From: a virus
IMG/VR virus record: IMGVR_UViG_3300042895_001344
Coordinates: 62,001 to 126,000 of that record
Direction: 5' to 3' (one strand)
DNA length: 64,000 bases
A program made the translations under genes and the position numbers. The notes beneath the pieces were generated by a model. The model saw only the letters and a list, made by a program, of their open reading frames with translations. It was not told the DNA's origin and searched no databases. This document shows, in pieces, positions 16,258-22,740 of this stretch (positions are counted from its first letter, which is position 1; every line of letters begins with the position of its first letter).

Positions 16258-16496
16258 TATTTAACAGATTTTAAAGCAGTTTCCCAAAATGATTTTCTCT
16301 GCCATAGGGTCTTGAATAATTCAACTACTACTTTGGTTGATAAATCAATTATTTTATCGTCTATCTTTTTTGTTCCTAACTCGTCTTGAATCATCTTCAC
16401 AACAATCTTATGGGCCTGTGTTGTGTCCATAAAAGATTTAATCTCTTTCTTTGTGATATTCTCAATCTCTCTCTTGTCTTGATCTGTTAGTGCCAT
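16257..16496 (-). CDS. Hypothetical protein, 79 residues
   Basis: Not recognised by function. A small helical protein, MALTDQDKREIENITKKEIK followed by HKIVVKMIQDEL and a C-terminal LWQRKSFWETALKSVK. The regular Lys/Glu heptads suggest a coiled coil or a helical bundle. It overlaps the ParB-like start by one base and follows the 180-residue gene by 3 bases, so it sits in a tightly packed operon with putative structural proteins. Confidence 0.65.
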   Translation of the reverse strand: MALTDQDKREIENITKKEIKSFMDTTQAHKIVVKMIQDELGTKKIDDKIIDLSTKVVVELFKTLWQRKSFWETALKSVK

Positions 16497-16499
16497 TTA

Positions 16500-17042
16500 T
16501 TAGTTAGTTTTTCTCTCTTGTATTAATGGATTCATTGCAGTTTCAAATGTTTCTTGAAACTTAGCTAATTTTTCTAATTCATTTGCAACGTCTTGTTCCA
16601 ATTTTAACATATCAGCATTGATATATGCTCCTGACTCTTTACCCGCAATAAAAACAAAACTAATGTCTTGATCAGTTAATGAACCATCTAATCTAACTTG
16701 ATCGGGAGCAATTGTAATACCAGGAGTAAAGTCGGCAATTTGTGAAACTTGTTGTTTAAAATTATCAATTAACTGAGATATAGCTGTTTTTTCACTATCT
16801 TGTAATGTTAAGTCCGCCTCATCTGAAGAATTCATTTTAATTTCAACATCATTTACTACCATGACGTCATTCTTAAGATTTTCTTCGGATTTATCCACCT
16901 CAGGTGATTGGAATCCAACTGCCTCGTTTAATGTTCTATTTGATGCCTTTGATTCTGTTATAGTCCTAATGGTCTTTAACATACCTTTCATTACATCGTA
17001 ATCATTTTTAGTTTTCATTTGCATTGTTAAAAAAAACCCCAA
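16500..17042 (-). CDS. Hypothetical protein, ~180 residues
   Basis: Not recognised. An acidic soluble protein with a long helix in the first ~40 residues, a strand-rich central part (DQVRLDGSLTDQDISFVFIA) and a C-terminal helix (ANELEKLAKFQETFETAMNP). The first six residues (MGFFLT) overlap the end of the amidase-like gene; the ATG at 17022-17024 (MQMKTKNDYDVMKG) or the one at 17016-17018 is the more likely start. A TATTTATA motif lies upstream at 17067-17074. It may be a virion component, inferred only from its neighbours. Confidence 0.6.
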   Translation of the reverse strand: MGFFLTMQMKTKNDYDVMKGMLKTIRTITESKASNRTLNEAVGFQSPEVDKSEENLKNDVMVVNDVEIKMNSSDEADLTLQDSEKTAISQLIDNFKQQVSQIADFTPGITIAPDQVRLDGSLTDQDISFVFIAGKESGAYINADMLKLEQDVANELEKLAKFQETFETAMNPLIQERKTN

Positions 17043-17610
17043 AGTTAAAGGAAGGGTTTATATCTGTATAAATACTTGAAAAATTGGATTTACATACTAT
17101 CCCTGTGAAATTTGAAGCATTTTCCAAGTATCCGTGGGATGGTACCACTTGTTTAGTTATTTTATGTTTATCACACAACTCATTACAAAGTTCAGAAAGG
17201 GATTTTAATTGGGTTTCGGAGTATACGTCCCAAAAATAATAGTTCCTCCAATTACGGATATGTGGTTCACCTCTGTATGGGTCTCCAATCCAATTATAAA
17301 GGACACCAGTGATGGTATCTTTGTTCAACCATCCTAAGTTCTCGACGGCTATTTTGATCTGTTTTTTGTCTATCTGAGGGTCATTAAATGTATTGGAACT
17401 ATGGTCGGTATCAAACAGTTGATAAACTACACCTAATTTAGATATAACATAATGAGGGACATCTTCATATTTCCCATTTAGACGATATTTCATTTTACTT
17501 AAAAAATCATCTAATCTTCTTTGGGTGTCGTATAGGAATATTTGCGTCTTCTTAGACTTTCTACGAGTAATATTTAAATTATCTAAAATTTCTACGTCTT
17601 GAACTAACAT
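17008..17610 (-). CDS. Amidase_2-like protein (probable endolysin)
   Basis: A 200-residue protein resembling N-acetylmuramoyl-L-alanine amidases of the peptidoglycan-recognition fold. VPHYVISKLGVVYQLFDTDH matches the family's H-Y-V-I ... G-x-V opening with a first zinc-type His; AVENLGWL follows; a Q-x-x-x-L-x-x-L-x-x-x-L helix (QLKSLSELCNELCDKHKI) and a late FTGIVCKSNF ... TDINPSFNF correspond to the conserved C-terminal part. It would cleave the lactyl-peptide bond during lysis. No signal peptide or membrane anchor is seen, so a holin would be needed. Zinc ligands beyond the first His are uncertain. It overlaps the upstream gene by 32 bases. Confidence 0.5.
   Translation of the reverse strand: MLVQDVEILDNLNITRRKSKKTQIFLYDTQRRLDDFLSKMKYRLNGKYEDVPHYVISKLGVVYQLFDTDHSSNTFNDPQIDKKQIKIAVENLGWLNKDTITGVLYNWIGDPYRGEPHIRNWRNYYFWDVYSETQLKSLSELCNELCDKHKITKQVVPSHGYLENASNFTGIVCKSNFSSIYTDINPSFNFGVFFNNANEN
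17067..17074 (-). promoter_or_regulatory. TATTTATA motif inside amidase-like gene
   Basis: The minus strand reads AGTATTTATACAG, 42 bases before the preferred start (17024) of the 180-residue gene. It could drive the downstream structural cluster from within the amidase-like coding sequence. Inferred only. Confidence 0.35.
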
Positions 17611-17842
17611 TTCTCGATATAACTTTTTCTCCTTGTGGTAGTGTGTTTATTTCTTCTTCGGACGTTGGTATGATTGTTTTATTATTTTCCAAATCATATA
17701 TTACTTGATTTGGGTTAGTATCATCAGATTCCCAATATAAAGTCTCCTCTTTAGAATCTGTTAATTCTAACGTTTGGATTTGCTCTTGGGGGAGTGTATT
17801 TTCTATTGTTAACGAAACCAAGTCCACCTTCAATTCCTCCAA
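17579..17842 (-). CDS. Hypothetical protein, 87 residues
   Basis: Not recognised. A small acidic protein (MEELKVDLVSLTIENTLPQE) with a polar C-terminus ending SRNVSSRRRNFR. No hydrophobic segment or motif. It overlaps the amidase-like gene by 32 bases and follows the membrane protein gene by 20 bases, so it may belong to the same lysis or envelope unit. Confidence 0.55.
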   Translation of the reverse strand: MEELKVDLVSLTIENTLPQEQIQTLELTDSKEETLYWESDDTNPNQVIYDLENNKTIIPTSEEEINTLPQGEKVISRNVSSRRRNFR

Positions 17843-17862
17843 TGTCGGAGTTAGGGACTCTT

Positions 17863-19011
17863 CTAATTTTTTTTTTCATCATCTTGTTCGGATGATGTGG
17901 TTTCTTTGTTTTCGTAATGTAATCCTTCGTTCCCGTTCTGACCTATAATATCCATTCGTTCATTGTCCTCATCTATTTTTAACTCCACGACTTCCTCAGG
18001 TGTTGCAAATGGTTCAGGAACAAAACCATCAAATTCTTGTTCGGAAACTTCCAAATCCTCTTGAACTAAAATATCAAATTCAAGTGTTTCGTTATCTTGG
18101 AAAATATTCTCCGTTTCGGGTTCTATAGTGGAAAAATTTCTTTGAACTTCTTCTTCAGTGGGTTCTTCTTGTAAAATATTCTCAATTTCTTCTTCCGTAA
18201 AGAAAGGTTCTTCGTCTTCTAAACCATCCATTAATGTTTCATCCCAATCAGATACTTCATCATCCAAATCTTCTTTAATCATTGGGTTATCAAGTGGTTC
18301 ATCATATAAACCCATCTCTTCGTCGTTCTTCATTATCTCTGCCAATAATTCTCCTCTTCTTTTATATTCTTCCTCCGCTTTCTTTAATTCTTCATTTGGT
18401 GGAGGTGGATTTAATAATACCTCTTCCAATTTTTTTAAATCATCTTCACTTAAATTTAATCTTACAGACTCATCAATAAAGTTTTTTAAATCTTCGGGGT
18501 TAGATTCCGATTCTTTAATTGGTGGTGTTTCATTTTCTTTTAATCTATCTTCTTCCGTAAATTTAACTAACATATGAAGAAAGGATAATGAAATGATTGG
18601 TAACATACCTCCAGCAAAAAACGCTAAGAATCTTTTATTACCTACTAAGTCAGTTGAATCTACTCCCATTAATTCTGTTAATGGTAATACTAAATCAACC
18701 CAATCCCTAAACGACTGTCCATTGATATCGATATATGTATACGCAAAAAATACATTACCTATAAACTGTATTAACGTCACAACCGCAAATGGGAAATAAA
18801 CTTTCTTACCCATGTTTGCCGAAATGGCCGCTAATGCCGATAATGCCGCAATCTCAATTCCAATTGATAAATAAACAGCCCAACTTACTGGATTGGATAT
18901 ACCATACCATTTTGTTACGTGTGAAATAGAAACAATTGCAACAGTAATGATTGGAATCAAAAATGCCGCAATAATTAATGTTTTAAAATTTTGGTTTAAC
19001 CAATGTTTCAT
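17863..19011 (-). CDS. Multi-pass membrane protein with long acidic cytoplasmic tail
   Basis: A 382-residue protein of unknown function. The first ~170 residues contain four predicted transmembrane helices (about 10-30, 45-65, 72-95 and 130-150; for example FKTLIIAAFLIPIITVAIVS). The remaining ~210 residues are very acidic and Glu-rich, with repeated DEEMGLYDEP / EEPFFTEEEIENI type stretches, and are likely disordered. A membrane domain with an acidic tail might recruit a basic partner such as the host division or replication machinery, but this is speculation. Its ATG overlaps the upstream stop by 4 bases (ATGA). Confidence 0.65.
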   Translation of the reverse strand: MKHWLNQNFKTLIIAAFLIPIITVAIVSISHVTKWYGISNPVSWAVYLSIGIEIAALSALAAISANMGKKVYFPFAVVTLIQFIGNVFFAYTYIDINGQSFRDWVDLVLPLTELMGVDSTDLVGNKRFLAFFAGGMLPIISLSFLHMLVKFTEEDRLKENETPPIKESESNPEDLKNFIDESVRLNLSEDDLKKLEEVLLNPPPPNEELKKAEEEYKRRGELLAEIMKNDEEMGLYDEPLDNPMIKEDLDDEVSDWDETLMDGLEDEEPFFTEEEIENILQEEPTEEEVQRNFSTIEPETENIFQDNETLEFDILVQEDLEVSEQEFDGFVPEPFATPEEVVELKIDEDNERMDIIGQNGNEGLHYENKETTSSEQDDEKKN

Positions 19012-19301
19012 TTAGATTCTTGTTCTTTTTTTAAGTTTTCTTTAACAATAAAATGTAGTTCCATTAACTGTGGCCCTCTATCTTTTTGTGTGATCCAATT
19101 ATCATAAAAACCGTGAATTGCTATTTTTTCATTTTTATGTGTTGTTTTAAGACTATCAATCGTAGATACGTTTTGTTTTTGAATTTTTTCTAATTTAGTC
19201 ACTCTACTTGAATTGCTACAAGACTTAAAAAAGAAGATGACTGTTAAAAAAATCAGTACCTGTAATTTATATGTTTTTATTAATTCGATTAACTTTTTCA
19301 T
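19008..19301 (-). CDS. Membrane-anchored coiled-coil protein (possible spanin-type)
   Basis: A 97-residue protein with an N-terminal hydrophobic anchor (about 12-27, YKLQVLIFLTVIFFF) directly followed by K-S-C-S, then a polar helical segment (SSRVTKLEKIQKQNVSTIDS). The Cys after a hydrophobic stretch could be a lipobox, but the residues before it (FFKSC) do not fit the consensus well. Topology matches small inner-membrane spanin-like or periplasmic coiled-coil proteins. It overlaps the next gene by 4 bases. A TATTTATA motif lies 13 bases upstream. Confidence 0.55.
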   Translation of the reverse strand: MKKLIELIKTYKLQVLIFLTVIFFFKSCSNSSRVTKLEKIQKQNVSTIDSLKTTHKNEKIAIHGFYDNWITQKDRGPQLMELHFIVKENLKKEQESK

Positions 19302-19313
19302 AATATTATATTT

Positions 19314-20123
19314 TTATAAATAGTTTAATAGACCAAAACTCTCGTTTCTAAGCTTTTTAATGGCCTTATCACGTAATTGTCTAATACGTTCTTTTGTACA
19401 ACCGTATTCCTCCCCCAAGTCCTCTAAGTTTGATTCAACACCTGTTAGACCATAATATCTCTCAATAATAACTCTTTCTCTTTCATCTAAGACACTTAAC
19501 ATTGCTGAAACTTTTTTCTTTATTTCTTCAGGTGAGTTCATAATAGCATCAGGTCTTTCCGCTTCTTTGTTTGGAATAATATCAATTAGTTGATCTCCGT
19601 CTTCGTTTATTTCTCTATATAGACCAACACAGTATGGTAGACCACTTGACACCGGTTCTTCACTATTATTAATAAAGAAATTATCTTCTTGACTTAATTC
19701 TTCTTTTTTAGATTTCTGTGATTCTTGAACCAAATTTGACGGAAGACGTATAGTTCTTGCGTTTTCATTTAATGATGCCATTATTGATTGTCTAACCCAC
19801 CACACAGCGTATGATATAAATTTTAATCCACTTGTTGGATCAAATCTTTCCGCCGCCTTCATTAAACCAATATTACCTTCGGATATGATGTCCATAATAT
19901 CCATCCCTTGATTTTGAAACATTTTTGCAACTGATATAACAAATCTTAAATTACCTACAACCAACTCATCGTATAAAAATTTCTTTTCATGTTTAGTAAT
20001 TGTCTTATCATTAAGTCTTTCAAAAATAACCTCTTGTCTTTCATGTGATATAACAGGTATTCTACGAATGTCCTTTATGTACTGTTGTATTTCCTCGGTG
20101 TTGTTTAAGATGGATTTTTTCAT
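19314..20123 (-). CDS. Sigma-70 family RNA polymerase sigma factor
   Basis: A 269-residue primary-type sigma factor. A region-1.2-like start (EEIQQYIKDIRRIPVIS) is followed by region 2 (about 52-118) with NLRFVISVAKMFQNQGMDIM, SEGNIGLMKAAERFD and the core-binding/-10 segment FISYAVWWVRQSI. Region 3 is shortened and interrupted by an acidic loop. Region 4 (about 200-262) has the -35-type HTH (LEDLGEEYGCTKERIRQLRD). Primary sigmas of Bacteroidota are close in length (~287). It would redirect host RNA polymerase to phage promoters and is the natural candidate for reading the recurrent TATTTATA motif. That link is inferred. Confidence 0.9.
   Translation of the reverse strand: MKKSILNNTEEIQQYIKDIRRIPVISHERQEVIFERLNDKTITKHEKKFLYDELVVGNLRFVISVAKMFQNQGMDIMDIISEGNIGLMKAAERFDPTSGLKFISYAVWWVRQSIMASLNENARTIRLPSNLVQESQKSKKEELSQEDNFFINNSEEPVSSGLPYCVGLYREINEDGDQLIDIIPNKEAERPDAIMNSPEEIKKKVSAMLSVLDERERVIIERYYGLTGVESNLEDLGEEYGCTKERIRQLRDKAIKKLRNESFGLLNYL
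19315..19322 (-). promoter_or_regulatory. TATTTATA motif downstream of sigma gene
   Basis: The minus strand reads ACTATTTATAAAAAT; it spans the end of the sigma gene and is 13 bases before the start of the spanin-like gene at 19301. It could separate the sigma gene from the membrane-protein operon. Confidence 0.4.
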
Positions 20124-20168
20124 GTGGTTGGTGTTTAATTGTGTATATATAAAAATAAGTAAAAAATA

Positions 20169-20624
20169 TTACTTTTCAAAATTGTCTAAGAACTTTTTTT
20201 CCTCTTCAGTTAGACTTTCAATCCCATATAGGTCAATTTTATCTAATACGTCGTCTAATTCTAATCTTTCTCGTTGTACCTCAGTATGTTTTTCGTATTC
20301 AACTTTAATCATTAATGGATCAGAGGTTGCTGGTTTAAAAATAAAATCATTAATTGTTTCAGGTAGATAAACACTAACTATAGAAGTTTTTTCAATTAGA
20401 AAATAAAATTTAACACTATCGTTTTTTGATAACAAATGTATTTCATCGGATAATACCCCGTGGTCTTCATTAGAATCAAACATAACAATTATGTTTTGAT
20501 TATTTTCAATAACATATCTAACAGTCCAAACAAATGGTGATTTACCTAATATTTCTAAACAAAAAAATTCTATATCTTGGTGGTCATCAAAAACACCATA
20601 TATGAATAACAAATATGATCTCAT
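20169..20624 (-). CDS. Hypothetical protein with DUF6576-like C-terminus
   Basis: A 151-residue protein, unknown function. The N-terminal ~100 residues look like an alternating strand-helix fold (MRSYLLFIYGVFDDHQDIEF). The last ~30 residues, LDDVLDKIDLYGIESLTEEE followed by KKFLDNFEK, match the short helical pattern ILDKI-x-x-x-G-x-x-S-L-T-x-E-E-x-x-F-L found at the C-terminus of Bacteroidota rhomboid-type proteins (DUF6576). That helix is probably an interaction module, pointing to a Bacteroidota host. It lies 45 bases upstream of the sigma gene. Confidence 0.6.
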   Translation of the reverse strand: MRSYLLFIYGVFDDHQDIEFFCLEILGKSPFVWTVRYVIENNQNIIVMFDSNEDHGVLSDEIHLLSKNDSVKFYFLIEKTSIVSVYLPETINDFIFKPATSDPLMIKVEYEKHTEVQRERLELDDVLDKIDLYGIESLTEEEKKFLDNFEK

Positions 20625-20630
20625 ATTAGT

Positions 20631-21278
20631 TTATTTCTTACGATTTACGTTCCAATAAACACCTCCACCAATAAACGGAACTAATTGACCACTAGTTCCA
20701 TCAGGCCCTACTTTATTTGATACTCCAATACCAATCTTATATAAATGTTTAGCATCTTTATCTTTTATAATAAAACCTAAACCAATAAGATTGATAACAT
20801 TTGGTTTATCTAACTTAGCATCAATACCAAAATAATATAAATTTTTTCTTGCGTCCCCTAAGAATGTTGTATCTCTAACTACTTTTTGTTTGATATCGCT
20901 TTTAAATGAACGACCTAACACCCTACCATTTGATATGGTATCAAACACAGTTACGGTTCCAACGTTGTTTGGTAATTTAAGAATGTCTTTCTTAAACATT
21001 TTCATTCCGATTGAATTTAAAATTGCATTGGTATCAATTGGGTTAGTTACTGTAAAAGTATCATGAACCGCATATGGAATTTGTACTTCCACAGGTATTT
21101 CTACTTCAATGGGAACTTCAATACCAACTGTATCATGAACGGGAACTTCATATCCCACCGTATCATGTATAGTAATCGTTCTATGTGGCATAATACCTTT
21201 TGGGTTTACGAATTCCACAATAGCCACACCAATCAATAATACAATTATTATATTTCTAATGTCTAAGATGTGTTTCAT
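20631..21278 (-). CDS. Membrane-anchored periplasmic protein, 215 residues
   Basis: Unknown function. One N-terminal hydrophobic helix (about 9-25, RNIIIVLLIGVAIVEFV) is followed by a Val/Pro/His-rich repeat region containing HDTVGYEVPVHDTVGIEVPI, then a globular strand-rich domain ending in SGQLVPFIGGGVYWNVNRKK. The C-terminal pattern of alternating strands with terminal Gly and aromatic residues resembles small outer-membrane or periplasmic proteins. It lies in a cluster of envelope-directed small genes (20.6-22.0 kb) and may help lysis across the outer membrane; this is inferred. Confidence 0.55.
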   Translation of the reverse strand: MKHILDIRNIIIVLLIGVAIVEFVNPKGIMPHRTITIHDTVGYEVPVHDTVGIEVPIEVEIPVEVQIPYAVHDTFTVTNPIDTNAILNSIGMKMFKKDILKLPNNVGTVTVFDTISNGRVLGRSFKSDIKQKVVRDTTFLGDARKNLYYFGIDAKLDKPNVINLIGLGFIIKDKDAKHLYKIGIGVSNKVGPDGTSGQLVPFIGGGVYWNVNRKK

Positions 21279-21280
21279 AT

Positions 21281-21706
21281 TTATTTAAGAAGATATAAAG
21301 ATGTCATAATTATTCCAGCAAAAGATCCAACCTTATAAAGGAATGTTTTTCTTCTTTGTCCTTTTAATTCTTTTAATAGACTTTCAGATTTTTGTCTTTC
21401 TAATCCAAATTGTTCATCTTTCTTATTGATAATCACCTCTAAATTAGAAATTTTTTGGTCTTTTAATGTATCTTTTTGTTTAAATAAATTAATTTGTTGG
21501 TCTTTTAAACCAATGACATTATTTAATTCAACAATCTCTAATTTTGTACCATCATAACGAATTAAGTCTTGGTAAACTAATCTAGCGACTTTTGTTGATA
21601 TGGTAACTTTAGTAGTGTCTAATACAATAACTTTAGTTGTATCTGTTTGTGAATAACTGCTCAAGCTCAAGATTACCAATAGTAGTAATAGCGTTAACTT
21701 TTTCAT
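21281..21706 (-). CDS. Secreted coiled-coil protein with C-terminal membrane helix
   Basis: A 141-residue protein with a clear signal peptide (MKKLTLLLLLVILSLSSYSQ, ending in the SYSQ typical of Bacteroidota exports), then T-D-T-T-K repeats and a coiled coil (about 60-115, with regular Leu/Ile spacing), and a C-terminal hydrophobic helix (GSFAGIIMTSLYLL). Its first 74 bases overlap the end of the upstream 111-residue membrane gene in a different frame. The pair, one inner-membrane coiled-coil protein and one exported one with overlapping genes, recalls Rz/Rz1 spanins. The C-terminal anchor is atypical for an outer-membrane lipoprotein spanin. Confidence 0.6.
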   Translation of the reverse strand: MKKLTLLLLLVILSLSSYSQTDTTKVIVLDTTKVTISTKVARLVYQDLIRYDGTKLEIVELNNVIGLKDQQINLFKQKDTLKDQKISNLEVIINKKDEQFGLERQKSESLLKELKGQRRKTFLYKVGSFAGIIMTSLYLLK

Positions 21707-21968
21707 CTGTGTTGTTTTTAATAATAGTTATGTTTTTTGTAACGTTATCGATTTCTTTATCGACATTAACAATGTGATTATCAACCTTTTCAATTTGATT
21801 GTCAATTTCTTTATTTGCAGTGTAAACTGAATCGATCTCCTTTTGTAAGGATTCAATTTTAGCATTATACCCTGCAACGTCGGTTTTTATACCTTGATTT
21901 TGGAATATGGTATAAGCGGCTAAACAAGCAATCAAAACTAATAGGATATTTGTTTTATCAATCTTCAT
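21633..21968 (-). CDS. Single-pass membrane coiled-coil protein (possible inner-membrane spanin)
   Basis: A 111-residue protein with an N-terminal transmembrane segment (about 7-23, ILLVLIACLAAYTIFQN) and a long periplasmic coiled coil (about 30-95) with heptad spacing such as YNAKIESLQKEIDSVY and DNQIEKVDNHIVNVDKEID. This is the architecture of an inner-membrane spanin or Rz protein. The last 74 bases are shared in a different frame with the downstream secreted protein. TATTTATA lies 14 bases upstream, beyond which is a terminator, so this gene probably starts a transcription unit. The lysis role is inferred. Confidence 0.6.
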   Translation of the reverse strand: MKIDKTNILLVLIACLAAYTIFQNQGIKTDVAGYNAKIESLQKEIDSVYTANKEIDNQIEKVDNHIVNVDKEIDNVTKNITIIKNNTDEKVNAITTIGNLELEQLFTNRYN

Positions 21969-21982
21969 ATTATATGTTTTAT

Positions 21983-21990
21983 TATAAATA
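21983..21990 (-). promoter_or_regulatory. TATTTATA motif before spanin-like genes
   Basis: The minus strand reads CATATTTATAATAAAAC, 14 bases before the ATG at 21968, immediately after the terminator at 21996-22017. A new transcription start is expected just here, which supports a promoter role. Confidence 0.5.
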
Positions 21991-21995
21991 TGAAG

Positions 21996-22017
21996 AAAGG
22001 GGGTTTTATCCCCCTTT
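21996..22017 (-). terminator. Hairpin terminator after clpP-like gene
   Basis: AAAGGGGG (21996-22003) pairs with CCCCCTTT (22010-22017) around a 6-base loop, directly after the ClpP-like stop. The following minus-strand tract is only moderately T-rich (TTTCTTCATATTT), so strength is uncertain. Confidence 0.65.
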
Positions 22018-22021
22018 GACT

Positions 22022-22699
22022 TTATTTCTTCTTTTTACCCACAATTTCATCGATGATACCGTAGGAAAGTGCTTGTTCCGCATCTAACCATAGGTCACGA
22101 CTTGCATCGTTTTTAACTTGTTCTGCTGATTTTCCACAGTACCCACCCAATAATTCAAATAGGATGTTGTTCACTTTTCTCCACTCAATCATACTGATTT
22201 CAGCGTCTTGGATATTTCCAACCGCTCCACCTGAAGATTGGTGTAACATTGTTTGAGAGAACCTCAACGAACCTCTTTTACCTTTGGTACCTGCACCTAA
22301 TAGGACTGAACCCATTGAAGCTGCCATACCTGTATTAATAGTTCTAATGTCTGATTTGATATAATCCATTACATCTACCATAGAAAGACCTGACTTAACA
22401 GATCCACCGGGACTGTCGATGTGCATTGTAATATCGTTACTGTCGATACTGTCTAAGAACATTAACTGAGCCTGAACAATGGTGGACATATGATCGTCCA
22501 CACCACCTGCAACCCAAATGATACGTTCCATCATCAAACGTGAGAACACGTCCATAACGGTTACATTTAAGGTTCGTTCCTCTAAGATGTAAGGAGTTAA
22601 ACTGTTTTCTACTTTTTGGTTATAATAGTCCAATTTCAACGAACTAATACCCTTGTCTTTTGCGTAAAGACCAAACTGTTGGTAATCTTTTGGTGTCAT
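22022..22699 (-). CDS. clpP: ClpP-like serine protease
   Basis: A 225-residue homologue of the ClpP peptidase. The catalytic serine is in GMAAS128MGS, the histidine in MLH153QSSGG, and the aspartate probably D202 in SRDLWLDAEQALSYGIID. The DSPGGSVKSGLSMVD motif (95-109) also fits the family oxyanion region. Length is close to bacterial ClpP (~200 plus extension). No Clp ATPase is encoded here. In T4-like and other phages ClpP-fold proteases serve as prohead proteases, but they are usually near head genes, and this one stands alone. A cytoplasmic proteolytic role with host ClpX is the alternative. The catalytic triad looks intact. Confidence 0.85.
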   Translation of the reverse strand: MTPKDYQQFGLYAKDKGISSLKLDYYNQKVENSLTPYILEERTLNVTVMDVFSRLMMERIIWVAGGVDDHMSTIVQAQLMFLDSIDSNDITMHIDSPGGSVKSGLSMVDVMDYIKSDIRTINTGMAASMGSVLLGAGTKGKRGSLRFSQTMLHQSSGGAVGNIQDAEISMIEWRKVNNILFELLGGYCGKSAEQVKNDASRDLWLDAEQALSYGIIDEIVGKKKK

Positions 22700-22740
22700 A
22701 AATTTAGTTTATAGGACAAATATAATTAAGATATTCGAAA

